A DNA stretch of 64,000 nt from Hymenobacter chitinivorans DSM 11115. Its GTDB lineage: Bacteria > Bacteroidota > Bacteroidia > Cytophagales > Hymenobacteraceae. Shown piece by piece: positions 25,392 to 34,960 of the stretch (position 1 is the first letter of the stretch; every line of letters starts with the position of its first letter). Made by a program: the position numbers and the translations under genes. A model generated the notes under the pieces. The model had not been told where the DNA came from, ran no database searches, and worked only from the letters and a program-made list of their open reading frames with translations. The DNA lies in the NCBI RefSeq assembly GCF_002797555.1, contig NZ_PGFA01000002.1, positions 248,001 through 312,000 on the forward strand, written 5' to 3'.

Positions 25392-27419
25392 TCAGATAGT
25401 GGTAGTTATGATGGTGTGTAATGGTTTTGGCAAAAGTGGTATAGGCTGACCCCCTCCCTCCGGCTTTTTGCCTAGAGCGAAACAAATTCTTCTATACCCA
25501 TCCGCAAGGCCTTCGCAAGTGCCCTGCTTTTTGTTGAATACCGTTTTTTTACCTTTATCATCAATACGCTCCAATACTTGGCAAGCCGGATGCGAATATG
25601 CTACGCTGCCATCGGGAAACGTATATGCCCACAGCGTTTCGTATAGCTCAATGGTGTAGGTATAACGAGTGTTTTCCGAGTCTGTCTCAGTTAAGTAAAT
25701 TAGCTTTTGCCCAGTGCTTGGCAACTCCGCCACTACTGACCGGCGCATCTTCTGCAATTCTGGAATTGTATCTACCAACATGGTGTGTAGCTCGCTCTGA
25801 TACACCGTAGTAGAAAAACTATCGTGGGAAAGTGGATTGAGCAAAATCTGTTTGAATAGCTGCAAGTCATGAAGCTTACCCATGTTGTCGCCTTTTCCCA
25901 GCTTAATGAAGAGCTGTTGTAGCTTGTCGAGCTGCGTACCCATTGGCATAGGAATAGTTTCCCCTTTTTCATTTGGGTACATATAGAGGTCTGCGGGCGG
26001 GAGAATCTCCTTTAAAAGCCGTTCTGTTTCTTTGCGCAGATAGTTGGCGCACGCCGGGAAATCCTCTGCTTGAAAGCGCCGCCAGGCCTGGGTGAAATGG
26101 TCGTTGCTGTCACCGTCGAGTAGGCTGGGCTGCGGCTTGGGAAATTGCTCATTGTTCACCAGCTCCAGCACCCGCCACTTGCCCGAATGCGGCCGGCCGA
26201 TGTAGTGCTTCAGCATCCGATACAACTCCCGGTCGTGGGTGAAGAAGAAAATCTGATATTCCTGACAGTATTTGCCATTATCGCCAAATAGCCAATCCAA
26301 CACGTGTTTGCGGTTGCCCATATCGAGGCTGATAAGCAGGTCGTCCAAGCACAGTAGTTTGAGCGTGCTGTTGGCGGGGCGGGTGAGGAGTGCTCCAAGG
26401 CGAACAGCCAACGCAATGCGCGTGAGCTGTGCCTCGTTCAAAAAAGATTGCGGCCTGTAATGCCTCACCTCCGAATGTCCAGGCCTCAGGGCTCTTACGC
26501 TTAAGATAATAGCAAGGTCTTCTATGTTGTTGCGCCACTCTCGTTGGATAGCTGAAAGAGGCGCGAAACGCAACAAATCGAAAGTGAGCTGTTTGGTGAA
26601 ATTAAGCTCAATTTGCAGGCTTTCGTCGCCACCTAGAAATTGGTCGCGTAGAAATGCATTCGCGTTGGTCTGAACACTGTTTACGAATAGCCCAATAGCC
26701 TCATTGGCCCGCGTTATGTAATCAGCTTCAAATTCTTCTTTCGGCTTCTTCTCCCAGCGCCTGCGGCTGTGTGCTGTCTCCAATACAATCCGCAGCACTT
26801 CTTCCAGGTACTGCGGATTGCCGGCGGGAGTGCTGAACAACGGGGTTTGATAAAATGGAAACAGGTCCCGCATAAATACCGGCCACAGATTTACTCCTTC
26901 GCGGTTTGACCGTTGGTAGAAATCTTGCAGAAACCGGTAATGAATGAAATCCGAGCTGAGCAAGGCTTCCCGTATCGTGGTATCGGTGCCACTGGCCGGG
27001 CCGGTACGGGTGCGCTGGGCTACCGACAACGGTTGCTGCTCGTTCAGCGGGTCGGCGCCGGCTTTATCAAGACCGAGCTGTTGGGTGGTTACGGTGGCAG
27101 CACCCGGGAGGTCGGCCCAGGTAAGCTTGATGCTAGCTTCCTCGTCGGGACCGGCAAACACGTAGCGCAGGCTTTCGTACGTTTCGGGCGCACCATCGCG
27201 CAACGGCACGAAATACTTGGCAATGTCGGTTGGCGGGGTTTTGCCGACGCTTTGCAAAAACGTGTACAAGGCCCAAAACACCGACGACTTGCCCGACCCG
27301 TTGTTGCCGTACACCAGCACGTTGCGCCCGTCGGGGTCGTGCGGCCCGCCCGTAAAATCAAACTCCTGGTCACGAAATGCCTTGAAGTTGCGCAGGTGCA
27401 GCTTCTGAATACGCTTCAT
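25392..27419 (-). CDS. SMC/RecF-like ATPase of the defence operon
   Basis: The 675-residue protein begins KRIQKLHLRNFKAFRD and has Walker A GNNGSGKS at about 38-45. The ABC signature-like segment FLNEAQLTRIALAVRLGALL precedes Walker B KLLCLDDLLISLD at about 355, and a FFTHDREL switch follows. These are the features of the RecF/SbcC/SMC ATPase group. A long coiled coil is not obvious, so it is closer to RecF-like or Overcoming-Lysogenization-Defect-type ATPases than to true SMC. The last 300 residues are unassigned. The central part is more AT-rich than its ends. It follows the methylase by 30 bases and precedes the 195-residue gene directly, so it probably is the motor or sensor of this system. 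Confidence 0.8.
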   Translation of the reverse strand: MKRIQKLHLRNFKAFRDQEFDFTGGPHDPDGRNVLVYGNNGSGKSSVFWALYTFLQSVGKTPPTDIAKYFVPLRDGAPETYESLRYVFAGPDEEASIKLTWADLPGAATVTTQQLGLDKAGADPLNEQQPLSVAQRTRTGPASGTDTTIREALLSSDFIHYRFLQDFYQRSNREGVNLWPVFMRDLFPFYQTPLFSTPAGNPQYLEEVLRIVLETAHSRRRWEKKPKEEFEADYITRANEAIGLFVNSVQTNANAFLRDQFLGGDESLQIELNFTKQLTFDLLRFAPLSAIQREWRNNIEDLAIILSVRALRPGHSEVRHYRPQSFLNEAQLTRIALAVRLGALLTRPANSTLKLLCLDDLLISLDMGNRKHVLDWLFGDNGKYCQEYQIFFFTHDRELYRMLKHYIGRPHSGKWRVLELVNNEQFPKPQPSLLDGDSNDHFTQAWRRFQAEDFPACANYLRKETERLLKEILPPADLYMYPNEKGETIPMPMGTQLDKLQQLFIKLGKGDNMGKLHDLQLFKQILLNPLSHDSFSTTVYQSELHTMLVDTIPELQKMRRSVVAELPSTGQKLIYLTETDSENTRYTYTIELYETLWAYTFPDGSVAYSHPACQVLERIDDKGKKTVFNKKQGTCEGLADGYRRICFALGKKPEGGGQPIPLLPKPLHTIITTTI

Positions 27420-27449
27420 ATCAATTACTTAACAAGAATTACGAAATCC

Positions 27450-30400
27450 TTACGCCCCGAAAATGGCCCCCAGCCACTCCGGTACGCGGGTGGTGGCCAG
27501 CAGCTGCCGGTTGCGCACAGCCGAGGCAGGCTGCTGCCAGGCTGTATACACCGCCCCGATGGCCTCCGGCGTAAGAGGGTCTTGCCCCCGCAACGGCTCC
27601 ACGTCGTGGGCTACCAGGTCCAGCACGTTCACCTCGCGGGCACGCATCCGCTCAGCTAGGACGGGGTACAGCTCGCACACGGCCAGGTCGAGCACTTGCT
27701 GAAAGTAGGCGGCTACGGTGCCGTTGGTGAGGCCCAGCACGGCGGGCGTGGCGGCGTAGTCTGCGTCGTGCAGCCAGCGCTGGGCTCGCACCAATGCCTC
27801 CACGGCCGCCGCGTGGGGCGGGGCCGGCGTGGGCGGCAGCGGGAAAGGGTTGAGGTAGTTGGATTTCATACGGCGCGCATCACCTTGCAGCGTGTCACCG
27901 GTACGTTTCTGAAACCACCACATGACCCGGCTGTTGGCTAACGCCAATATGTAATCATAGCTCTCATCTGTATCCGGGTACTTAATCCAGGTATAAACTG
28001 TAGTAACAGGGTAAAAGCCACCAGGATTAAATGCTACATTGGGATGGCTTGTGCATATTTCCATATTAACAATCCGAGGACGCTCTGCTAGCAACTCGTC
28101 TGTATTTCTCGGGTATAAATATTCATACCAATTAGCCAATTTGCTGGCTTTGCCTTTCTCCCTGTTTTTAAATTCTGCTTCATATTTAATTAGGTACTCG
28201 TACGTAGATTTGTTGTTTGTTCTTAATTCTTCAAGTGTAGGTACTTTTGAAGTTCTTAGACTTGAATCGAACTCATAAGGAAAGAATACAATGGAACGAC
28301 TTTCAAGTTTTCCGAAGCGTTGAACATCTCGTCCCTTGAGTAAAGGTTTCCAATATTTCTTTTCGACTTCCCATTTTATATTAGGATTCAGCTCATTGTA
28401 ACCTCGATACAAATTCGTGTCTATAGGTTGCTCATCGTCAAGGGTGAGTACATACAGTTTGTCATGGCTAGTCTGCAAGCCAGCAAAAATGTTAACAATA
28501 TCTTGTAAGCGTTTAGCTCCATGCTTGTAGAATGATTCAAACAGGTCATACTCTGATACAGAGTCTAAAAGAATCCAAGGGCTAGGCGAGCCGTAATAAG
28601 CGGCAGATTGGCGAATCTGTTCATACGTCACTGTCTGGTATTTCTCATCCTGGGGCAGCACAGCATCGTAGGTGGCGGGGTCGGTATTGGGCGGCAGCTT
28701 CAGCAGCTGAAGCTGCTCGTGGCGGCGGCGGCCCAGCAGGGCTACGGCCACGTAGGTGTCGGCGGCGTTGAACACACGGTTGGACCCGAAGTGGGCCACG
28801 CGGCTCACGTACTGGCCTTGCAGCAGCCAGCCCCGGAAGGCTTCGGCCCCGGCTGCGTTGAAGAACTTGTGCGGGAAGATAAAGCAGGCCGTGCCGCGGG
28901 CGTTGAGTAAGCGCTCCACGGCCAGGTACACAAACAGGTTAGCCAGGTCGTAGGCGCCTTTGGCTACGGGCTCGTATGCCGTTTCATAAGCCGTTTTCTG
29001 GGCGGCCAGGCTGAGCTGGCTAGTTTGTACCCGCATGTAGGGCGGGTTGGCAATAACGATGTCGAAGCCACCCCGGTCGAACACGTTTTTGAAGTACAGG
29101 TGCCACAGAAAATAGGGCCGGTCGGTGGAGTGCTGCACCTTCATCAGGCGCTGCTCCCGCTCGGTAGCCTCGGCCACGGCTTGGGCGCGCTGCCGGTGGC
29201 GCTGGGCCTGCACGCTGCGGGGTCGGGCAGCCAGTGCCTGCGCAAAGTGCGGCCCCAACTGGCCGCGTAGCTCGGCCTCGTAAGCTGCCAGCTCGGCTCC
29301 AGCCTGTAATCGGGCCTGGCCCACTACGGCCCGTAGCCAGCTGTCCACGGTGTCGCCGATGGTGCTACGCAACGATTTTTTATCGGCAGAGCCAGCCGCG
29401 AAGTAGTCTTCAATTTCGCGCAGCAGGTCGGTGCGCTGCTTGCCCGTAAACACCAGCAGCGGCTGCCGGCGCTTGCTGAACTCGGCCCCCAGCTCAAACT
29501 GGCCTTTCTCCACCAGCAGCACGGTGTCGTCGGGGCCGGTGGCGGCTTGGGCCGTAAGGTCGCTGAAATCAATGCCCTCGAAGCTTTCCAGCAGCGAGTC
29601 GCCTTGCATCACCTTGTAGTCGAGGTTGGGCAGCAGCACGGGGCGGTCGGCATCCACCACCAGTGCCAGCCAGAAGCGCAGGCGGGCAATGCCCACGGCG
29701 CCCTCGTCCACGTCCACTCCGTAGATGTTGTGGTGGATGATGTGCTCCTTCACCGCGGCCGGCACGAAGGGCGGACGCTGGTGGTCGGGCAGGTACGGGT
29801 ATAGATACAACCGGGCCGCAAACAGCTCCTGCAGCAGCCCAATGGGGAAAGCCCCCGAGCCAATGGCTGGGTCGCAGATGGTGACCTCGCGCAGGTACCG
29901 GTCGAGGTCGGCGGCGTAGGGGCGCAGCGGGGCGGGGAGCCCCTCGTGCGGGGCCCGCACGAAGCGGGCCAGCGCCGGGCGGGCCCCGGCGGCCGGCACG
30001 TGGGCAAACTGCTGCTCCAGGTAAGCAATAAGGCTTTCCTGGGCCATGTGCCGCACGATGGCGCGGGGCGTGTAGATGGCGCCTCGGGCCCGGTTTTCTT
30101 CCAGCAAGTTCTCGAAGATGTGGCCCAGCATTTCGGGGTCAATGCCCACGTCGTGGTCATCGGGCCGGTTTTCTTCGATTGTGAAGTTGTAGCGCCCGAA
30201 AAACAGCAGCACCGACTCGAACAGCGTATCGGGAAAGTCGATGCTGCGCCCGTTGGGCGTGTCTTCGTCAAACAAGCCCCCGTTCAGATAAGGCACCCGG
30301 CACGGCGCGACCATGCCCGGCACGAAAAAGCGGTTGTCGGGCCGGGGCTGGTTCAGGGTGTTGAAGAACAGCTCCGTCAGGCACTGGCTGTGAAACCGCT

Positions 30401-31283
30401 CGGGCGTGTTCTGCGAAAATTGCCGGAATAGGTTGAGCAAAAACTCCGGGTCGCCGCCTTCCCAGGGGGCAGCTTCGCCCGTAGCGGGTGGGCAGCCCAT
30501 CCAGCCTTTCTTTTGCAGGAAGTGCAAAAACACCAGCCGCCCCAGCAGGCGCTTGGTGTAGTCGCGCATCAGCTTTTCCTCGGCCGCCCGGCGCAGGGCG
30601 GCGCTGGCGTTTTCTTCCAAGTTCACCAACGTGGCAAACTCAGGTCGGTACTGCCGGTAGAGATGTTCGGTAAACGCCTCGTAGAATCGGCGGTAGTCGC
30701 TGAAGAAATCCTTGCTGAGCTGCTCCACCGAAAACGTCTTGCGCAAATCAGCCAGGGTGGCGCGGCCCGCCTGCTCACCTAGCCCAGCCAGTCGTTGGGC
30801 CGCCGTGGTAGCAGCTTCGCGCGGCCCCAGTACAAAGGTGTACCGGCGGCGCTCGGCGGCTCCGGCGCTGCCGGCCCGGTGCTCGGCCCGGGTCTGAAAC
30901 GACAGGCGGTAATCGGGCTGGCCTGGGTCGTGGTAAAACACCAGTAGGCCGTGGGTAGCGGCGTTGTCGATGAAAGGATAGGTAAGGGCTCGTAGCCCCA
31001 CTCGATTGCGGGCTATGTCAGTGGTTTCGGCCTTGAGCGTCACTTCCACCACAGCCAGCCGCTGGCTGGCTCCAAACAGCGTGGCCTCGCCCACGTCGGC
31101 GTAGCCCAGCTGCACGGCCGCCGCCACGCGGTCGGCGTCGGGGTTTTGAATGGGCTGGGGCTGGGCAAAAAATTCTACCCGCTCGCGGCCCAGTAGCTGC
31201 CGCAGTACCGGCAGCCAAGCTGCCCGGTCGTAGCGTTGTTGAAGAAAGGGTTTTAGTTCGGCAGCAGTAGGCACAAGCAACAA
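27450..31283 (-). CDS. Large N6-adenine methylase, Eco57I/type IIG-like, with possible nuclease N-terminus
   Basis: The product (1277 residues from TTG 31283; a GTG at 31277 is an alternative) combines an N-terminal domain containing AVVEVTLKAETTDIARNRV, which could be a PD-(D/E)XK-type strand (Glu-x-x-Lys), a helical region, and an N6-methylase: motif I CDPAIGSGAFPIG at about 472 and motif IV ANPPY at about 746. The C-terminal third ends with the target-recognition region (GFYPVTTVYTWIKYP, DTLQGDARRMKSNYL, NPFPLPPTP). Such proteins transfer methyl to adenine of a specific site and may also cut. The region 27.9-28.64 kb, encoding the recognition part, is far more AT-rich than the flanks. It follows the helicase by 20 bases, as DrmMI follows DrmD in DISARM. 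Confidence 0.85.
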   Translation of the reverse strand: MLLVPTAAELKPFLQQRYDRAAWLPVLRQLLGRERVEFFAQPQPIQNPDADRVAAAVQLGYADVGEATLFGASQRLAVVEVTLKAETTDIARNRVGLRALTYPFIDNAATHGLLVFYHDPGQPDYRLSFQTRAEHRAGSAGAAERRRYTFVLGPREAATTAAQRLAGLGEQAGRATLADLRKTFSVEQLSKDFFSDYRRFYEAFTEHLYRQYRPEFATLVNLEENASAALRRAAEEKLMRDYTKRLLGRLVFLHFLQKKGWMGCPPATGEAAPWEGGDPEFLLNLFRQFSQNTPERFHSQCLTELFFNTLNQPRPDNRFFVPGMVAPCRVPYLNGGLFDEDTPNGRSIDFPDTLFESVLLFFGRYNFTIEENRPDDHDVGIDPEMLGHIFENLLEENRARGAIYTPRAIVRHMAQESLIAYLEQQFAHVPAAGARPALARFVRAPHEGLPAPLRPYAADLDRYLREVTICDPAIGSGAFPIGLLQELFAARLYLYPYLPDHQRPPFVPAAVKEHIIHHNIYGVDVDEGAVGIARLRFWLALVVDADRPVLLPNLDYKVMQGDSLLESFEGIDFSDLTAQAATGPDDTVLLVEKGQFELGAEFSKRRQPLLVFTGKQRTDLLREIEDYFAAGSADKKSLRSTIGDTVDSWLRAVVGQARLQAGAELAAYEAELRGQLGPHFAQALAARPRSVQAQRHRQRAQAVAEATEREQRLMKVQHSTDRPYFLWHLYFKNVFDRGGFDIVIANPPYMRVQTSQLSLAAQKTAYETAYEPVAKGAYDLANLFVYLAVERLLNARGTACFIFPHKFFNAAGAEAFRGWLLQGQYVSRVAHFGSNRVFNAADTYVAVALLGRRRHEQLQLLKLPPNTDPATYDAVLPQDEKYQTVTYEQIRQSAAYYGSPSPWILLDSVSEYDLFESFYKHGAKRLQDIVNIFAGLQTSHDKLYVLTLDDEQPIDTNLYRGYNELNPNIKWEVEKKYWKPLLKGRDVQRFGKLESRSIVFFPYEFDSSLRTSKVPTLEELRTNNKSTYEYLIKYEAEFKNREKGKASKLANWYEYLYPRNTDELLAERPRIVNMEICTSHPNVAFNPGGFYPVTTVYTWIKYPDTDESYDYILALANSRVMWWFQKRTGDTLQGDARRMKSNYLNPFPLPPTPAPPHAAAVEALVRAQRWLHDADYAATPAVLGLTNGTVAAYFQQVLDLAVCELYPVLAERMRAREVNVLDLVAHDVEPLRGQDPLTPEAIGAVYTAWQQPASAVRNRQLLATTRVPEWLGAIFGA

Positions 31284-31303
31284 GTAAAAGGCGCAGCAGC
31301 AAG

Positions 31304-34300
31304 CTACACCAACGATTCAGAAATGATAATGCGCGGCAAGGTGGCCGAGCCGTCCTCAGCTGTCGTTGCGGCGCCGGCTGGGGCCACCTCCGTCGGGTCG
31401 GGCAAGGGATACTTGCTCAGCAGGCGGCGCACGGCGGCCAGGCGCTCGGCGTTGGTGAGCTGCACCTTTTTCAGGTTGGCCTGCAGCTTGTTCAACTCGC
31501 GCTGCAACTGCTGAAAGCGCCCCGAAGCCACGGCTAGCTGGCCCGCTCGAAACGGCACCCGTTCGGCGGCCGGTGCATCGGGCATCAGCAGCAGCACACA
31601 GTCGGCCAGGAAGTCCAGCGCCCGTCGCTCGTTGGGGGCCACGCGCTGCACCACTAGCGGCTGCGCCGCCGCTTGCGCCACGGCCGCGCCAAAGTACGAG
31701 GCTGCCCGGCGCACGTGTTCATGGTGGTGAGGCGGTAGCGGCTGGGGTCGCTCGTCGTGGGTGGCAAAGAGCAGCTTGTCAGCCTCTAGAAACGACAGCT
31801 CCTCCAGCAGCGGCGCAGCCTCGGGAAAAGCGCCGGCCGCTGGCTCGGTGCAGCGGTAAAATCCGTCGCGGCGGTGGGTGCGCAGGTAGCACACGGTGGT
31901 GCCGGCCAGCGCGGGTAGGCTGGGGTGGGCGCGGCCTGTGCGGGCGCGCAGCGGCAGCCGCCGCAGGCGGTCGAGCAGGGCCGGGTCGCGCCGGAACTGT
32001 TCGCGCAGCCACAGCAGGCGTTTCAGGCGTTCGTCCTGGCCTTCGTCGGGGCTCTTATCGAAAATGCCGAACGACTGCGTTTCCTCGTCGGGTGAATACA
32101 CCTCGGAGTCTTCGCCCAGCGCCTCGTGAAAGGCCTGCAGCTTCAGGTATGCCTTGGCCTCTAGCCCAATGGTGGAATTGACCTGCGCCGTAGGGAAGAA
32201 GTTGTACACGTACACGCGCTTGGCCACTGAGCCGATGCGGTTCACGCGCCCGATGCGCTGCATTAGGCGCGTGGAGTTCCAGGGCGTATCGTAGTTGACG
32301 ATGGACGAAGCTCGGTGCAGGTTCACGCCCTCGGCCAGCACCTCGGTGGCCAGCAGAATGTCGTAATTGTGCTGCCGCTCGCCGTCCTTTACGTTCGCGT
32401 CGAAGTTGGCCCGCACGGTGGGCATCAGCCGCTCCCGGTTGGCCGAGTCGATGACCAGCACCCGGCGCGAGCTGTGCTCGGCGAGTTTCTCGGCCAGGTA
32501 CTGCGTGGTATCGCGGGCCTCCGAAAAGATGACCAGCTTCTGGCCGGGGTTGCGGTCGGGGGCGAAGAATTGCGGCTCCATTGCTTCCAAGAAAGCGTCG
32601 AGCTTGGGGTCCAAATGGCGATATTCTTCCCACCGCTCCAGCAGCGGCCACACCAAGGCTTTGTCGCTTTGTAGGCCGGGCAAGAAGTCTTTGTCGAAGT
32701 CGTCGGGCGTGCATACTTCAATGCTGGGGTCCAGCTCGGCGCGCTCCAGCACCAACTGTTCCAGTTCATCCAGCCGGTCGTTCAGCACCAAGTCCGTTAC
32801 GGGCAGGTTCGGCGCAATGTAAATACGCCCGTCGGCAAACATCTTCAGCATGGCGTCGTTGGCTGCGGCGAAGCGCCGCAGCGATGAGCGAAAGGCCCGA
32901 AACGACGAGTCCATGCGCTTGAGCAGCATCGTGCGCATGATGTGCTCCAAAGAGTTGGAAATGCGCTCAGCGTACTTGTACTTCTCCTTTTTGGGTCCGA
33001 CCAAGTTGGCAATGGCCCGGTAGCGGTTGTAGGTCAGCCGGCCCGTTTGGCTGGTGCCGGATTCGGGCTTGCTCAGCGCCGCTACGGTTTCGTCAAATAG
33101 TGCTTCCAACCCCGGTTCTAGCTGGTAAAGCTGCACTATGGGCTTGCCCACTTCCGGAAACACGATGCCCTGCTGCGCTAAATCCTGCCGGTACAGCTCA
33201 TTGCCCAGCAGGTCGGTGCGGGTGCGGCGTACGGTCACCTGTTCCAGCACCTTTACTCGAATTTCGGTGTACAAGCGCTGTAGCCCGGCACGCATGTCGG
33301 CTTTGGACACTTTTTTCAGCTTCTCGTACTCGTCTGTGCGCTGCCGGAAAAAATGCTGCAAGTTGTCCACGCCTTCCAAGGACGACTGCTTGGAGTCCTG
33401 AAACAGGTACAGCAGGTTGGCAATGTCCTCGGGCCGGTTGTTGAGTGGGGTGGCCGAAATTAGAATCACGCGCTTGCGCTCTAGCGCATCGGTGCCGTAT
33501 ACCTTACGCCGGGTAGGCGTCTTGCACAGGCGCTGCAGCTGCCCGTAAGCCCCGGCCGTGTCGTTACGGAACTTGTGGGCTTCGTCCACGATAATCAAAT
33601 CGTAGTCTTCCGCTTCGTGGGGCAGTTTGTGCAAGGAGCCATTGGGCAGAATGTCGTAGGCCCCGAAGCGCTGCAGGGCGAAGTCGCGAGTAGCCTCGCG
33701 CCAGTTGACCACCAGCGCGGGCGGTGCAATAATCAGCACCCGCGGCGTGTGCACGGCCGAGCGGACGAACTGGCAAAACCGCTTGGCAATCAGCGTTCCT
33801 ACGATGGTTTTACCCAGTCCAACCACGTCGGCTAGGAAAAAGCCGTGGTGCTGCCGCAGCTTGCGGAAGCCGTCCGTCACGGCGTCCAGCTGATACTTTA
33901 GCTTGTAGAACTTCTCCGGCAGCAAGTCGGCCACGGTGCCGTATTCCTCATCCAGTGACTTGCCAAAGTACTCGATCAGGCATTTCAGGTAGATTTCATA
34001 GGGCGTCAGCTCATCATTCAGGTAGGTCCGCGTAGCCACCGTTTGCTTCAGGTCAACCGGCAGTAGCTCCGTACTTTCATCCCACAGGTCCTGAAACGTC
34101 TTCGTGGCGTAGCACACGTCGTCGTAGTCCCGCAGCTCCACGTTGAATTCAAAGTTGTCCTTCAAGCCTGCCTCCGTAAGGTTGCTGGACCCGGTGATGA
34201 CCGATGCCGCCGTGTGCTCGTTGAACGGCACGGGCCGGAAGATGTAGATCTTGGAGTGCAGCCGCTGGCTGGGATGCGCCCGTACCTGGAGTCGCCCACT

Positions 34301-34651
34301 TGCCACACCTTCCACAAACCACCGGATGCCATCTTCCGCCTCCCTGGTATACTCGGCTTCCTGAATGTCCACCACCAAGTCGTCCATGGCCTGCTGTCGG
34401 GCACGCAAAGCGTTGCCTAATTGCAGGCCCTGGGCGTGAGCTTTCTGCAACGCCTTATCCACGTTGATGCCCACTAGAATCCGCACCTCGGCTACGTCGG
34501 CCAGTAGCTCGCGCAGTCGGTAACACCCCGAAGCCCGGAAGAAACCAACCAGTGCGTCGAACTGCTGCACGGGCATGTGCGCGAAGATGCCGCGCAGCTT
34601 TTCCAGCAGCGTATTGCCGTCCTGATTGGTAAAGAACTTTGTCTTAGTCAT
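31304..34651 (-). CDS. PLD-domain SNF2-type helicase, first gene of the defence operon
   Basis: The 1115-residue protein begins with a phospholipase D-like domain (about 1-200), where LHSKIYIF supplies the HxK motif and GSSNLTEAGL the following loop. It then has SNF2/HepA-type helicase motifs: VVGLGKT (about 277), IIVDEAHKFRN (about 355), ILISATPLNN, and the C-terminal helicase segment MQRIGRVNRIGS (about 803). The last 250 residues are unassigned, with an Ala-rich helical tail. Combined PLD-helicases occur in DISARM-like and other restriction systems; the PLD domain could be a nuclease. The gene begins the seven-gene minus-strand unit; the operon's promoter must lie between 34652 and about 34890. 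Confidence 0.85.
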   Translation of the reverse strand: MTKTKFFTNQDGNTLLEKLRGIFAHMPVQQFDALVGFFRASGCYRLRELLADVAEVRILVGINVDKALQKAHAQGLQLGNALRARQQAMDDLVVDIQEAEYTREAEDGIRWFVEGVASGRLQVRAHPSQRLHSKIYIFRPVPFNEHTAASVITGSSNLTEAGLKDNFEFNVELRDYDDVCYATKTFQDLWDESTELLPVDLKQTVATRTYLNDELTPYEIYLKCLIEYFGKSLDEEYGTVADLLPEKFYKLKYQLDAVTDGFRKLRQHHGFFLADVVGLGKTIVGTLIAKRFCQFVRSAVHTPRVLIIAPPALVVNWREATRDFALQRFGAYDILPNGSLHKLPHEAEDYDLIIVDEAHKFRNDTAGAYGQLQRLCKTPTRRKVYGTDALERKRVILISATPLNNRPEDIANLLYLFQDSKQSSLEGVDNLQHFFRQRTDEYEKLKKVSKADMRAGLQRLYTEIRVKVLEQVTVRRTRTDLLGNELYRQDLAQQGIVFPEVGKPIVQLYQLEPGLEALFDETVAALSKPESGTSQTGRLTYNRYRAIANLVGPKKEKYKYAERISNSLEHIMRTMLLKRMDSSFRAFRSSLRRFAAANDAMLKMFADGRIYIAPNLPVTDLVLNDRLDELEQLVLERAELDPSIEVCTPDDFDKDFLPGLQSDKALVWPLLERWEEYRHLDPKLDAFLEAMEPQFFAPDRNPGQKLVIFSEARDTTQYLAEKLAEHSSRRVLVIDSANRERLMPTVRANFDANVKDGERQHNYDILLATEVLAEGVNLHRASSIVNYDTPWNSTRLMQRIGRVNRIGSVAKRVYVYNFFPTAQVNSTIGLEAKAYLKLQAFHEALGEDSEVYSPDEETQSFGIFDKSPDEGQDERLKRLLWLREQFRRDPALLDRLRRLPLRARTGRAHPSLPALAGTTVCYLRTHRRDGFYRCTEPAAGAFPEAAPLLEELSFLEADKLLFATHDERPQPLPPHHHEHVRRAASYFGAAVAQAAAQPLVVQRVAPNERRALDFLADCVLLLMPDAPAAERVPFRAGQLAVASGRFQQLQRELNKLQANLKKVQLTNAERLAAVRRLLSKYPLPDPTEVAPAGAATTAEDGSATLPRIIISESLV

Positions 34652-34891
34652 TAACTTCTAGCAAATCATGCGTAGCGCAATGCAAACACGCTCCAACAAG
34701 CTGCAAGTTATTGTTTCAGACTTCAAGCTGCTGATAAATTTGAGGTAAGAGCCACTTTTAGATTTCGACAGAAGCTCCGAAAACTTTAGAGCGGAAATTG
34801 CTTCTCATACAGTACTAAAGTTTATAGTCTAATTTTCACTACACCAGTTTGTTCATAATACATAAGATGTTTTGCGCATAACATATAGGCC
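34652..34891. other. Upstream region of the defence operon
   Basis: About 240 AT-rich bases between the helicase start and the right-end repeats. It must hold the operon promoter on the minus strand; no clear -33/-7 pair was identified. Confidence 0.4.
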
Positions 34892-34912
34892 GTGTAAACC
34901 GCTGTGTAAACC
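34892..34912. repeat. Right-end GTGTAAACC pair
   Basis: Copies at 34892-34900 and 34904-34912 repeat the 12-base period seen at the left end (10457 and 10469). They lie about 50 bases inside the right att repeat, which suits arm-type integrase binding sites. Confidence 0.65.
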
Positions 34913-34919
34913 AAAACCA

Positions 34920-34955
34920 AATCAGCCACCCAGACTTGCATCTAAGTGGCTGATT
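34920..34955 (-). terminator. Element-borne tRNA-Gly terminator
   Basis: Arms AATCAGCCAC (34920-34929) and GTGGCTGATT (34946-34955) pair perfectly. It stands 6 bases downstream of the intact tRNA-Gly on the minus strand and is followed by a TTGGTTTTGG stretch. The island seems to have brought its own terminator, replacing the one left behind at 10251-10290. Confidence 0.6.
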
Positions 34956-34960
34956 ATGAA

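Noticed and set aside
27450..34651. Complete DISARM system
   Set aside because: The helicase and methylase recall DrmD and DrmMI, but DUF1998-type DrmA and DrmB are absent from the operon.
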